Origin: Rostratula benghalensis
Taxonomy: Eukaryota > Chordata > Aves > Charadriiformes > Rostratulidae
DNA: 64,000 nucleotides
Reading direction: 5' to 3'
Assembly (NCBI GenBank): GCA_013399305.1
Contig: VXAI01000385.1
Location: 429,308-493,307 of the forward strand
The translations under genes and the position numbers were made by a program. Below the pieces are notes generated by a model, which saw only the letters and a program-made list of their open reading frames with translations, was not told where the DNA came from and ran no database searches. Positions 20,559-33,700 of this stretch are shown piece after piece (position 1 is the first letter of the stretch; each line of letters starts with the position of its first letter).

Positions 20559-23500
20559 CTGCAGTGGGGAGTTCTCAAAGATATTGATAGCGTATGTCCC
20601 TCTACAGAGAATTTAGATTAAAAACACAATACCTTCAAGTCAAAAAGGTCTGTGTGGAGTGCATGAAGTTTGGGCAAAAGCTGGATTGTACAGAGAATAC
20701 ACACACACAAAAATGCTGGCAGACTCAAAGCTAGTGCTGCTAGTGGAAACGAGTGTTCAGGTGAATGCTGTAATGTAAGGGGGGAAAAAAAACCACATTA
20801 GAGCCACCACCTCTCCTTGCTGAGACCTGACAAAGTACTGAGTGCCTGTTTTCCAAACTGAGCAACTTGGAACAGAGCAAAAGGCAAATAGGCCTGGTGG
20901 TTACCTGTATGGAGAATCTCCCTGGCCTGCTGCTCAAAGTAATGTTTGGTTTATCTGGACAGGTGGGCCAAAGTCTGGATTTTGAGGAAGATTTCAAAGC
21001 TTTGTCTTGCATTGTACTGTTGCTGGTAAGTGCTACCTGCTTGCTTTGGTGCGGTACTATACCAGTGTGTGGGTCAGGATGTGCTTTAGAAGATTTGCTG
21101 TGACACTTCAATGTATTTATTAAGCTCCTGAATCCAGAGCGTCCTTTAAATTCTCACTCAGAAAGTTCTATGGAGGAAATGCAGAATGCCTTGGTAATTC
21201 AGTTTTTAATTATGAGTGGTCTGTGGCTTTCCTTTTGATGATCAGTTTGCTTCCATGAGCAGGTCATACCTCTTTTTAGCTCCCTATGCCCCTTCAGTAA
21301 ATGTCTCCAGGTAAAACTGGGTGTTAGCCAGTTCTGTGGATGAGTGGAATACCAAACAGGGGAAGTTTGTTTGGCCTGTGCCTGTTTGTTTTGCAGGTAC
21401 ATAAATAGTGGAAATGCAGCCAAGACAGAGAATTGAATTTTATTGTGACCCAGAGAAGATGTTTTAAGTCACTGACTAATTTTATTTTTAAAGACCTAAA
21501 CATCGTTAAAGTATTTTTTTTGCTTTGGAAGGGTGGTTCTGATGTTTTATAGAGTCAGCCTTATGTTTAAATTCATTGGTCTTCAACAATGCACGTCTGC
21601 TACATTTAGCAAGTATATTTTAATGCTAGGGCTAAATTCAATGCTTTTTATTCTCAGTAAAAATAAAGTGCACCAGCTGTATGAATTAATAATTTCTAAA
21701 GTAATAAATATTATGAACTTATTTTAAGACACATTGGTATAATATTTTTCTGCTTTGAGACCATTAGCCAATTTTTACATGAGTTCTGTTTGTCATGCTG
21801 TAGGGATGTTATAAAGGTGCCTGCATTTTTCCTAGTGCAACTGTCAGATCAGTGGCATTGCTTAATTCATACCTCAGCAAGTCCTGGGGGAAATGTCCAC
21901 TTCTCTGGCTATAGTAAGGATGGCAGGACCTTTAACAGGATGCAGGTGTCACTCCACCTGTGCTGAGTCCTTGTGAAGGCTGGGCAGGGAAGGTGGTTTA
22001 TTTCTTGTGCAGGGGAGGCTTTGCCATGTGTGCTGGGTGCCTAAGCCCTGTTCTGGGTACTGGGGAATTTGGCAATTGAAGGAGAGATAATGCTTTTCAT
22101 GTGGGGCATGTGCTTTATTGGATTACATAGTCTGGAATGCATTTGTGGTTATATGGAACTGTATATATTTTCTTCTCCACAGTGTCTGAAATTAGGCTAT
22201 TTGTAAAGCTTAGGTTCTTACGAAGGTTTTAGAAAATGTTAGCTGTTGTAAAAAGTAGGGTGTTCTGTATTGGAAATAGGTATTACCTTCTAGGTAGCAG
22301 TGGTAGCTGTATTTCCTCAATGAATTACAAGGCACGTGCTGCTGGCTTTAATCTTGACCGTCAAAGAATAGATTTTACCATCTGCATGATAGCCGAGTTT
22401 CAGAAATAGGCTTCTGAAGGAATAGTAGATGCATCATCTGTCCATGTGGGATTATTAAACTGAAACAGCTACATGGTATTTTGTCATTTGGCTCCCATCT
22501 TCAATTTGAAACTCGGACAGCTCGGTTTCTCCATTTACAGCTTTGAATATACTCAGGGAACTAATAAACTGAAATGACAGATGCAGAGGGATTACAGGAT
22601 ATCAAGCAGCATTTTCCAAATGGGGTAACAACTGCTATAGAAAAAAACATTCTGTTGTAATAATGAAAGTTATCTTTTTACATCTTCTGCTTGCTGGTCT
22701 GGAATCACCAAAGAGATGAGAATTTCTCCTGCAGCTAAAACACTCTGTAAACCTGCTGTGGGATGTTTACTAGTGGGTTGCACTCTGAATAACTAATGTA
22801 AATAAGTCCTTCACCATTACACTCGGAGATACTGGATATAACACTCCTTGATTCTTAGGCTTATTAAAATATTTCAAGTCTCTGAATCATCACCCTTTTG
22901 CTGTGTCTGTGTGAAACGAATGAGGTGAGTCTTGAGGCACCTGACCAGGCTCTGGAGTGGTGATGAAGTCACTGGATTCACTGTATTCCTCCAAGACATA
23001 GTATATGCTCAAATTAGAGGACAGAACTGGTGGCTGTGCAGAAGTCCGTTCACAGTCCCCCATGGGATATGGGGACACTGACTCATTAAGTCATGAACCC
23101 TTGTTAAAAACAAGTGAAGATTGAGGAAAAGGCCAGCTGAGCTGAATAGCTGTGAGTCAGAGGATTTCAGTGCAAAATGTGCTTATAAGTGTGTAAACAA
23201 GGAGAGCAGGTTAGCACTGAATTATTTTTGGAGGAAGTCCTCTTAATTTACACTAGAAAGTTTTCCTTTGTAGGAGACTTTAGTCTTTGTTAGGCTATGC
23301 CACCTTTAGGATCTCAGGAAAAGAATACTGGATTTTTAAAAATTTTTTATTTCATGACGATCTAGAAAAGCATTATTTGAAGGAAAACATCAGGCATAAT
23401 TGTAAGTACTTGCTTAACAACCTTGTATTAATGGCCTTTCTGAACAAAGGTGACCCTGAGTACATGTGTATTTTCTTTTCTTCATTGTCTCTGGTTCTAT

Positions 23501-24987
23501 CACTCAGCTAGGGATGAAGCTTAACACAGTTTGCGTAAAATTGCATAAGAGGATTACAGGGGCACTCGACAATATGTAAAAAAATATGCGAATGGTTGTA
23601 TTGTGCTGTACAGCACAAAATTATCAAGCCTCAAAAATGCTGCAGTGCTTTCTTGGGGATTTATTACTCTGGCAATTTTGAATCTCTGCATTTATGCCTG
23701 TGTATTTGGCAGAAAGACTTCTGCAGCCATGAGGAGGAAGAGGTTTTGAGATCAGCTTGGACAACATGTATGGCTTTGCCAGTGTGTAGGGTGTCCTGTC
23801 CTTGGATTTTTGTATCCCTTCAGAGAAGGCATCTGTCTTTTGTCTGGAGAGAAACCCAGTGTCCCATAGCCTTTCTTACTCTTGAGGAAGCAAAAATAAG
23901 TAAGGAGGCAAAGCTGTTACTTGCAGAAGCAAATGGGCTTTGCCATTTACTAGATTTCTGAATACTTGGTAGAATTATTGGGAGGTATTAATTTTCAGTT
24001 CAGGCTGTGTTATCTTCTATGAGTAGTTCCATGTTAGATGCCTAAGCATGAAGAGGCATGCAGGGTGTTCTTCAGATGAGTTTCAACTGCTGCAGTAAGG
24101 TGTGCAATATTCTTGCCTGTAAGTGAACTGACCAAGTGTGTATGAGAGGCAGAGGTGGGGCAGCTGGGACCTCTATCTCGCTGTGCAGGTTGTGTGCTTG
24201 AAAGGTCTTCATGTTGGGCATTCAGATGGTGTGCAAATATCCTGTTGTCCTAGCCTTCTGATTAGGCTTTCTTATGAATGAATAAATTGCATTCTTCCTC
24301 TTCTGCCTCAACTCTGTCACAAGCTCTTTAAAGGGTCATATCTCATCCTCAAAGGCTTGTTTAGCTCCCAGTGTCTGGAGACTAATGAAATAGCTTGTCC
24401 TGAAATAGCGGACATGTATTCTTCTTCCTTCATTATCCTCTGGATAAGGATGTTTCTCTGGAGATAATCCCTCCACATCATGCTATTGCCTGAAGATGTC
24501 TTTCTGTTCTTTAAAACATCTATTAACTAATGCTTTTTTTTTTTTCCTAACTAACCATCACAGTTTGGATAGCATTATTTTGAGACTTCTTGATAATATG
24601 GTCGCAGATTAGGTGTGTGGGTGATGGATATCTTAACTAGTTGGATGGATAGATACTTTCCCTTTTGTTTTTCTCCTTTCCCTTTCTATACATACCGAAA
24701 CTTATTAATCGTGTTAGTAAGATCACCAAAAATATTTTTACTGAGCTTTTGGTCTCACGGGTGAAGGTGAAAAGGCAGCTTACACCTGTAAGTAATAGGG
24801 TTTGCAGCAGCACTGGCATATGTTCTCAGTTGTCAAGAGGTGTGGGAGAGGTGACAATTTTCCTTAGTTTCCAGACCATAAGGTAAGGTTTATCTTCCAA
24901 AATCTTGAAGGCCAATGTTGCCCCTTCAACATTGCTTTCAAACTTTTAAATCCGAGATGGATTGTGGTTTGTGCCTTATAATCTACC
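20559..24987. other. Unique DNA, no gene recognised
   Basis: Unique sequence on both strands. Open frames of about 121-123 codons (20,740-21,111, - and 23,596-23,961, +) have no domain and no convincing splice context. T-rich runs occur near 24,534-24,545. No CR1 tail or other known repeat seen. Confidence 0.5.
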
Positions 24988-25430
24988 TGGAGGGTGGTGA
25001 CAAGTGGAGTACCAAGCAGACTGTGTAGGGATGTCTGCTGTTGAGCTCCTCTGTCCATCCCCCGCAAGATGGATGGAGCATAGTGTCATCAAGTTTGCAG
25101 ATGACCTCTAATTGGAAGGCAGGGCTGCCATGCAGAGGGACATATAGACAGGCTGGAGGGGGCTGCCAGGGATGTTTGTGTAATTCATCAAGGAAAATGT
25201 GAAGTCCCACCTCGTGAAGGATGAGTCCCTGGCAATGATATAGGTTGTGCATGAACCAGCCAGAGAGGAGCTCTGCCAGAAAGACCTCAGTGTCCCCAGC
25301 CTTGGGGAGCTAAGTATGAGCTGATCCTGTGCCTTGGCAGTGGAGGAAGTCACTGGCATCTTAAGCTGTGTAAGAGCAAGTGGAGGAGGTTACATTCCCA
25401 TATCCGCCCTGCCTGATGGGCCATGGGACC
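24988..25430 (+). mobile_element. Very decayed CR1 ORF2 fragment
   Basis: Seen: GGAGGGTGGTGACAAGTGGA (RT motif before the PQGS block), then after a gap a stretch encoding KFADDL (the RT catalytic FADD block, 25,091-25,108), AGAAAGACCTCAGTGTCC (equivalent of the EKDLGVL block) and GAGGAAGTCACTGGCATCTT (equivalent of the AKKANGIL block). The order matches CR1 ORF2, but indels are frequent and no long frame survives. No CR1 3' tail is present, so both ends are lost. It covers the same ORF2 region as the copy at 29.8 kb but is much older. Ends are approximate. Confidence 0.75.
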
Positions 25431-28400
25431 TGTGATAAGTTTATCAGGAACTTCCCTGTGTGGCTATTACTTGATATCTGCTGCGGTTAGTCCATCTTCT
25501 GAGGCAGTTATCCTGGAGGAGATAATTCACTCCCAGGTCAATTCACCGTGACTTATTTCCGTTGCTATCCTTAAATTAATGTTTTTCAGGGCTACAGGTT
25601 ATAAATTGGAGAAGTGCTATTATACTTGTGGTCAATTATTTTAATTTCTATTTTCTGATTTCAGTATCTCTCCCTCTGCTCGAACAGTGCTGTTGAAGCT
25701 GTCTCAACCTTTCAGCTTTGCTTAATGCAATCCTGCAGTAAAGCTTTTAAGAGCACAGTATCTATGGTGGCCTCTCAGACACTTCTATCCATCAGTTTTC
25801 TTTAGCAGTATGACACAGAATCTGTGTTGTAAAATGCATGTAACAAATAGGTAAATTCCATCTCTGCTACAGCAACATTTTTTCTTAAACAGGGTCCATA
25901 GACTACTAATGCATTGCAGACCTAAAACATGTTAAATGAAAATATATACAGGAAATCTGCTTTTTTGAGGGAAGATTATTACTTTCTAACTCTGAATATC
26001 AGATAAGACTAACTTATGATACATGCTTTTTTGAAGTTTTTGTATTGCAGGAAGGCTTGCAATCTTTAACACCCGCTCCACTCCCTGCAAACCTTTAGAA
26101 ACAGCTATTTTCTTCTTCAGATGTCAATTTTCATTTCAAGCAGGCTACAAGAGGTAGCTAATTTGTGTGGAGATGAGGAAGGGTTGGTGGCACAGACTTG
26201 AGAAACTGGGGAGGTATGGAGAAAATAAGACTGCAAAAATAGTTAATGAAGTGCCATTGCTGTCAGCATTTGCAACTGTGGATCAAGGTGCTCACATCCT
26301 CATTTAGCCTTGTGCTTGAGGCACACCATTAACCTCCTGACAGCTAGCAAAGTGCATGCACTGTGGATCACCTGATCATTTTTTTCCCCCAAAATGTTGA
26401 CTGTTTAAGTGCTGCAGAAGTGTTAAAACTCTCTGGCCACAGGCTCCTGTTCCAATTTTAAGCTAGATTGATTACATGGAGGTACAGAGCTGACGCTATT
26501 GAAAGGGACAGCATTTTGTCTCTGAAATAGACAACCTTCCCAACTATTGTCACACACATCAACAGCCTTGCTTCTCCTCTCCAAGCTGTGTGTTTCAGCA
26601 AATACCAGAATAATAAAAATTCAGACCATGCTATCTTTTGTGAGTAATTCTCCTGCTTATGCAATGTTATTCCAGGAATTGTACTCTGCCAATGCCAGCA
26701 CTTGGCAAAGATTTTGCTCCACCTTTTGCCCTGTTTTTAAGCAGATTTTAACTATCACACAGGGGAGGGGGATTATGGTGTGAGAGATTTGCTTTTCTGT
26801 GACATTTGTGTTGAGTTTGATATTTGAAAGATAGCTCCTGTTACAAACCTTATTTGCATTCATCTTGATATGGGATGAATAATAGAATAATTTTCTCATG
26901 CTGTGCATCAGTATGGTTTACGCAGATTCCATGATATGTTTTGTTGAAATACATTAAAATCCAGCTAATAAAATGCTTTCATAAAAGTTACCCTAAGTCC
27001 TGGGTCTTGATGGACAGTTGGTGTGTGATCCCTCTTGTGATGCAGTAAGACATAGTGGTGAAATAGCAGCTCTACACCGTTCTGCACCCAGGTGACTATG
27101 GCAGCACCTTTCCTCCTCTTCAGCTTGTTGCAAATTGATCCCAGAGCAGGTCTTGGTTTAAAATAGTCAGAAAAATGTTTCCAATGGGATTTGTTATATA
27201 AGCGGGTTAGCTTCAACTGTTCCTGGTTTTTCTTGTTTTCCCATCTGAGATGCAGGGATTTGCAGAATACTTTGATCCTTTCAGTTTTTCCCTGGGTGGG
27301 AAGAAAATATCACCTTGTTCTCATTGCTGTCTTGAATTTGCTGGAGTTTTCAGCACCCTCCTGCTGTGGAAGAGGCTTTTGCTGAAGTGTAAGCCAGAAC
27401 AGATCTGTTAAGTGTGACATTGCTTCCTGCTCCTCTGCCAGCCCTTCTCCCTGTGCTAGGGCATGATAAATATTAGTGAGTACATAAAAGTTTGCATTTC
27501 CATGAGGTTTCTCATTTTGATTTTGGAACTTGCTGTCTGTGTAAGAAAAGATTAAGTGAACTGGTGTATGCCTTGGATTCCTTGACCCTTGAGGTTTGAG
27601 TAGTGACTATTGAGTTCCAGGAAGGTGAATGAAAATCAAGGCATCCAAGCTGGTGAGATATATATATTACATATTTATTTTTTTTAGTTCATGAGCTGTG
27701 TTCAGGCTGGATGCAGCCTCTAATGGCTTGCATTAGAGCTTGAGGTTGATGAGAGAGTTATATCACCCTGCCCTCCTGGAGTAAGTCACCTTGTAACTGG
27801 GTAAGTCACCCACAAAGTAGGGAGTGTTTGAGTCATCCCTCAATTGGGTACTGGCTATTGTACCATGAGGAGATGGTCCTTACCTAGAGTACCATGTTAT
27901 AATTTAGAGTCTGAACTTCTTAAGTTTTTTTGCAAAAGACACTGAGATCCTGGTTGTTCCTCCATGTGAAAGAAGTATGGTTACATGCCACTTCTTGGAA
28001 GTGGGACATTAAGTATGTTAATTGTCTGATATGGAAAAAGAAAGCAACCATTCCATAGAGGAAAACCAATCACATTTGGAGAATGCTCAGAAGCTTCTAG
28101 TATAATGAAATAGCTCTTCAGTGACAGGGAAGAGCAGGAGATGGTGTCATCACTGGTTTTTCCTATATTTTCTTTACCACTATCTTCTGACACCTGTGCT
28201 GTTAAGGATGCTTGAGAAAAGGCTCGCAAGCTGTGCTTTGGTACACTCTCAAGCTGTGCTATTCACAGTGCCACTATCTTGAGCCATACTAGGGTTATGC
28301 CTCCTACTGCAATAAAGTAACATTTCTGGGATTCTTTGCACAGAGGTGGCAGCAAGGCAAGAGGGCTCACACATAGATGTTTCTTCTAGTCCTTTACGAG

Positions 28401-28610
28401 ACTACAGTGGCCTAATGAAATGCAAAATCAGTATTCCAATGTTACACATTTCTGTCCCTATGTTCCGCAATGGAAGGGTTTCTTGTTCTTTTTTTTTTTT
28501 TTTAGAAAGGTGAAGATAGAGAGGGGGCAAATACATGTACTCGAGGGTTCCTTGACATTGAACCATCATTGAAAAATTCCGCTGAATAACTATGTAAATA
28601 AATGACCGTA
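25431..28610. other. Unique DNA
   Basis: No gene or repeat recognised. It includes an AT dinucleotide-like stretch near 27,660-27,690 and a T15 run at 28,489-28,503, about 108 bases before the next CR1. Open frames stay below 100 codons. Confidence 0.5.
28489..28503 (+). repeat. T15 homopolymer
   Basis: Uninterrupted run of 15 T, preceded by a T-rich stretch. It is not a tail of the neighbouring CR1, since CR1 elements end in 8-bp repeats rather than poly(A). Confidence 0.9.
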
Positions 28611-29277
28611 CCTGGGGACGTTGGTTTGAACATGAGCCAGCAGTGTGCTCAGGTGGCCAAGAAGGCCACCTGGCCTTTATCAAGAACAGCATGGTGAGTA
28701 GGACTCAGGAGGTGAGCATCCCCTTCTACTTGGCATTGGTGAGGTCCTGTCTTGAGTACTATGTACAGTTTTGGGCCCCTTACCACAAAAAAAAAAACAT
28801 TGAGGTGCTGGAGCGGGTCCAGAGAAGGGCAACAAAGCTGGTGAGGGGTCTGGAGAATAAACCTTATGAGGAGAGGCTGAGGGAGCTTGGGTTGTTCAGT
28901 CTAGAGAAAAGGGGGCTGAGGGGAGACCTTATTACTCACTACAACTACCTGAAAGGAGGTTGTAGAGAGGAAAGGGTCTGTCTCTACCCCCAAGCAACAG
29001 GCGATAGGACAAGAGGAAATGGCTTTAAATTGCACCAGGGGAGGTTCAAATTAGATATCAGGAAATTTTTTTACACTGAAAGGGTTATTAAGCATTGGAG
29101 TGGGCTACCCAGGGAAGTGGTTGAGACACCATCCATGGAGGTATTCAAAAGATGGGTTGACATAGCTCTTAGTGACAGGGTTTAGTGATGAGTTGTTTTT
29201 TATCAGGGTTAGGTTGATGGTTGGACTAGATGATCTTAAAGGTCCCTTCAAACCTAGACAATTCTGTGCTTCTATGA
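28611..29277 (+). mobile_element. CR1 copy with long intact ORF2 C-terminus
   Basis: About 667 bases, 5'-truncated inside ORF2. The 5' part matches the CR1 block encoding [12 protein letters not shown] (here with small deletions), followed by the full RT C-terminal region, the 3' UTR, and the tail GATGATCTTAAAGGTCCC ending in two degenerate 8-bp units (ATTCTGTG, CTTCTATG; 29,261-29,276). It belongs with the B/C/Y-like fragment at 12.56 kb by tail sequence. The next CR1 follows after only about 510 bases in the same orientation. The retained frame suggests it is one of the younger insertions here. Confidence 0.96.
28643..29185 (+). pseudogene. CR1 ORF2 C-terminal frame, 180 codons
   Basis: An open frame runs without interruption to its natural end. 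It contains [48 protein letters not shown] and [20 protein letters not shown]. Known: this is the thumb/C-terminal region after the RT palm in CR1 ORF2. The catalytic blocks (FADD and PQGS) lie upstream and are missing because of 5' truncation, so it cannot work. An A11 run (28,787-28,797) has replaced the usual CTACAAGAAAGAC context while keeping the frame. The first ATG-like position is not a real start. Confidence 0.9.
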
Positions 29278-29789
29278 CATTGTTGGAGCATGATTCAAAG
29301 TCTGAAATTCAGACTGCTGGTCTTTTACCATTATAATAATTCTTACTGATGTTTAGCTTGAAACAGACATCAGGAAAACTGCACAGAATGTAAGAAATGG
29401 CTGATAATTGCTTACTTTTAGATTGTCTCCACATGAAAGGCAACGTGGTGCTAACATTTATTATCTAAGCATCTCTCTATGCATGGACAACTCTATTCTC
29501 ATTTCTACCTATGGCAAATGTTTCCTGTTAAAACTTCAGGCTTTTCAGGATACCAGCCTCTGCTTACAAGTAACAGACAGTACTGTGAGCTTCTGCAAAC
29601 ACTTGTTCAGGAGAGTTCCAGCCTGCAGGTGTGGAGTGCTTTTACCCTGATTTTAGCCAAGCATATAAATTATACTGAAACATGAACAGTCTTGAGTTGA
29701 TACAGTGGCAAAGTGTGAATATTTGCACGTTCTGCAACTGGAAATACTTGTTAAGTATTGTACAAGTTAAGGTAGCCAAGAAATAAGAG
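29278..29789. other. Unique spacer between two CR1 copies
   Basis: About 510 bases with no known repeat. Overlapping short frames (29,408-29,685) show no domain. It separates two same-strand CR1 copies of different subfamilies, so they are separate insertions and not one split element. Confidence 0.6.
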
Positions 29790-30731
29790 TATTTCAACAT
29801 ATTCATCAGTGACCTGGATGAAGGGACAGAGTGTACCCTCAACAAGTTTGCTGATGACACAAAACTGGGAGGCGTGGCTGACACACCAGACAGCTGAGCT
29901 GCCATCCAGTGAGACCTAGGCAGGCTTAGACAGTTGGATGTTGAGGAATCTAATGAAGTTCAACAAGGGCAAGTGTAGGGTCCTTTTCCTAGGGAGGAAT
30001 AAGCCCATACACCAGTACAGGTTAGGAGCTGACCTGCTGGAAAGCAATTCTGCAGAGAGAGACCTGGGAGTCCTGGCAGACAACAGGATGACAGTGAGCC
30101 AGCAGTGTGCCCTTGTGGCCAAGAAGGCTAATGGTTTCCTGGGGTGCATTAAAAAGAATGTGTCCAGCAATTTGGGGGAGGTCACCCTCTCTCTCTACTC
30201 TGCCCTGGTGAAGCCCCATCTGGGGTACTTTGTTCTGGGCTCATCACCTCAAGAAGGACAGGGAACTGCTGGAGAGAGTACAGCAAAGAGGGCTACAAAG
30301 ATGAATCTGGGACTAGAACACCTTTCTTACAAGGAAAGATTGAGTGACTTTGGTCTTTTTATTCTGGAGAAAAGAAGACAGACTGAGGCAGGGGATCTAA
30401 TCAATACCTATAAATACTTAAAGGGTGGGTGTCAAGAGGAAGGGGCTAGTCTTTTTTCAGTAGTGCTCAGTGATAGGACAAGAGGTAACAAGCACGAACT
30501 AGAACATGAGAAGTTCCCTCTAAACATGAGGAGGAACTTCTTTACTTCAAGGGTGACAGAGTGCTGGAATAGACTGCCTGGAAAGGTTGTTGAGTCTCTT
30601 TCTCTGGAGACACTCGAAACTCGCCTGGATGCATTCCTGGCCAGCCTGCTCTAGGTGAATCTGCTTTGGCAGGGAGATTGGACTAAATGTTCTCCATCAA
30701 TCCCAATTCCCCATCATTCTGTGATTCTGTA
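29790..30731 (+). mobile_element. CR1 copy (J/X-like), donor-like partner of the 52.6 kb patch
   Basis: About 940 bases. It begins inside RT ([19 protein letters not shown], then [13 protein letters not shown]), continues through the C-terminal region and short 3' UTR (TTTGGCAGGGAGATTGGAC) and ends ATTCTGTGATTCTGT (30,716-30,731). It carries two TGA stops at about 29,893 and 29,908 and a one-base insertion (about 29,926), after which the frame is open to the natural end. The part 29,859-30,065 is nearly identical to 52,570-52,775 on the opposite strand, whereas the flanking parts of the two elements differ much more. Confidence 0.96.
29938..30654 (+). pseudogene. CR1 ORF2 C-terminal frame, 238 codons
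   Basis: This is the longest open frame in the window. It contains [75 protein letters not shown] and the natural end [10 protein letters not shown] then TAG. It covers the CR1 ORF2 part after the FADD catalytic block. The ATG at 29,938 is accidental: upstream ORF2 sequence continues in another frame because of a one-base insertion. The usual VRPHLEYCVQFWAP region reads [19 protein letters not shown] here, pointing to compensating small indels. Not functional. Confidence 0.9.
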
Positions 30732-33700
30732 TTTGTGTCTACCTATGCTATTGTCATCCCATCCCTTAAAATACTGTGGCAAATGAAACAGCAGCCCCAA
30801 GTATGTCCATATGCAATTTCTGCAAAAGCTCAAGCTCCCTCTGTCAAGTGCTGGTTTGCGTAGCTGTATGTAAGAGCCAGGTGACTGCTGAGAAGCTTAG
30901 ACCACATTATATATGGGTCTATACAAAATGAACTCCATGGCACTGTTTTTAATTTCCTAGAAAAGGTAAATAGCAATGCATTGAAAAGGATATCTTATCA
31001 AGCCTCTGCAGGGTGACAGACATCACTGATGCTAATTTCCCACTACCGTGTGCCATTTGTTTCTTTTCATAAGGTAAAATAGTCTCCTAGTATGAAACAG
31101 TATGTGCACACACAGATCACAGTGTTTCATCTCTACTAGCCAACATTCCTCCTCATGTTGGGAAGATGATTTTCCATGTTCTCTTCAGCATTTTGTCTTG
31201 GGATATGTGTAGTACATTTCTCCTTAGTGGTTTGTTTGACTGCATTAATCCAAGTGGGCTCTGTAGAAGCCTAAACCTGGCTTTCACAGCCTCCATCAGG
31301 CATTCCTCTGGCCAAGTTACAGTAGCACAGCATTATAGGAGACTTGTCTCCCAAGCTCCAGCCCTCCAGGGGGAAGTATCTTGCAGATGCTGATGGTGGA
31401 AATAAGTTGAAACTCTGAAGGCCGAAAGCCAAGGAGAAACTCATGGGGTCATGATAAGTCCTTTGCACTTCTGAATGAAGTGTTATGGGCTTGCTTATCA
31501 TGAATCAGTCTTGGTTTACAACCCTGAAGTCTTCAGGGTAGCACTTCAGTCTGCAATTCCTTTCCTTCTCGCCTCTGGAGAGGCAGGGGAGAGCTCACTG
31601 CTTGCCTCACCAGCCCTGCATATGCTTCCTAATAGCCAGTATTTCCTCAAGCAAGACAGACCAAACTGTTCAGGAGTGACAATCAACTAATAGGAGCAAA
31701 AGGGAATTGGGGCAGACTTGTGGCAATAGCTCCAGCTGTCATTCACCTAGAAGGGAGGGTTATATTTTTCATGTTGGTGCAATAAGGACTTAAGAAATGT
31801 CTGTTTTCATTAGAAGACATTAATGAGTTTGAAAACGAAGTGTGACTCCACTCGTGACAGTGAGTCACTCTTGGTACCTCTGATGGTGAGAGCAGTGGCC
31901 TTATACTGCAATGGTGCTAAATGCCAGGTCAGTGTAATTGAGAATTGGGTCTAAACATTTTCAGTGGGTGAAACTGATTCTACTTGTGATTCCTTAGGCT
32001 TGTTTCAGGTTATTGTCATATAGGGCTTATTTTTGACCTATCCTGTACATGTGCTAACTTGCTAAAGAACGTAATGTTCACAAAAAAAATAGTAGTTCAG
32101 TCCAGTAGTTCAATGTAGAATAAATGTTTTTAATTCTTCCTGGTATTCTTGGGCTTTCTGGGTGAATAGTTAAAAGCAGGTATCTTCTCCACTAGCCTTT
32201 GTTTCTGGACCAGCTGTTCACTGAATGGTGGACTTTCAGAGAACGCCTTTAGGGAAGCCTAGAGTTGAGACATCTTGAGCAATGCTGTGTGCTGCCAATG
32301 CTGCTCCAGAGCAACACTGAAGTTACAAAAAGAATGACTTCACACAAAGGGAGGCAGCACCATTTAAATGCTACAGATAGCAGAAATCCTCCCTGGCACT
32401 GACAAGCAAGAATACCTGAGTTTCAAATGCATGGCTTCCCCTGGCTGCTGGGTGCCTGCGAAAAGAGTAAGCTCTGTTGGTCAACTCTATCTACAAAGAA
32501 TTGTACCATTACTATTTTGTTATAAGATGTTGGCATCGCTGCTTCAATTTTCACCCAGTTAATGTTCTTAAGTAATACTCATTCTAGAGGCTACCCACTG
32601 ATTTGTTCCTTTGAGGTATTTCAACTTTTAGAATGCCCTTCTATTGATTGTGAGGCTCAGCTTTCTCTGAAGACTGATTATCTTTTGTTATGGCATTAGC
32701 TTTATTTTTGTACTGGCTTTACCTTTACAAAACTATTCATAAAATTGATCATTTCTGATAAAGACTCTGGTCTGTAGAGCCCATTTCACTGATGAAAATC
32801 TTCCTTGTCCAGTAATATGGGGTGCTCTGCATTAAAGACAAGTATAAACATTAGGTGTAGAAACTGCTCCCTCTGCATTACTAGTAACAAACCATACATA
32901 GGGGATGTAGCAGCAAACCTAATGGAAGAGGTGTCTGGCAAGGTTGCAAGATGGTGAAGGTATAATTAAAAAAACACCCAAACCACAAATTAACAAAACT
33001 CTACAAGAACAGTTCCCATGAAGTGTGGCCACGTCTCAAATTGTAGTCTAGAAAGTAAGATTCATATCAATAGTCTCCAATGGAAAAATTGGTCCTTCCT
33101 GAGAAAAAAAAAGTTTAATTTTTATAATATGCAATGTTTCTATCGCCTTTTTTGTCCATATTCCATTACTTTATTATGCTTCTAGTTGCTCTGTTACATG
33201 GATTCCAGTCTGCTTTCGTGGAACCTCATTAGCAGTGTTTATTGAGAAGCTGGTGGTAGGAATTCCTCAGGCTGCAGTGTGTCAGGTAACAGTTTCCATT
33301 GGGATTTTGAACCACAGTTTAGAATGTTGCTTCTGGTCATGTAGAACAGAAATTTAAATAGCAATGAGTTCAGTGTAAAGTGAATATTGCTAGACTTCTG
33401 TACAGCAAGGTTTGTGAGTTTTCACTTTAGTCATCCTCTCATAAATCCATAGGGCTAATGGGGCTGTTGTTGGTCCCTGTTAACTTCCCAAGGCATCAGT
33501 GTCTACCTAAAAAAAACACCTCCAGCCTGTTTCTGACACTACTGTATAGTGCTGCTTCCCTCAAGCCTTCATAGTCATGCACTAAGGGGTAGTGCAGAAA
33601 GATGGCTTTCTTACAACAATTTTCTCCAACTTACAAGGTACAATATTCTACTGTCTTATGCTGCTATGTGCTGGTATACATGTATGCCAGTTATGCACTT

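Noticed and set aside
23596..23961. 121-codon plus-strand frame
   Set aside because: No family resemblance and no acceptor or donor in suitable phase.
27783..27812. Direct repeat of TAAGTCACC
   Set aside because: Only two 9-base copies with no further structure; likely chance.
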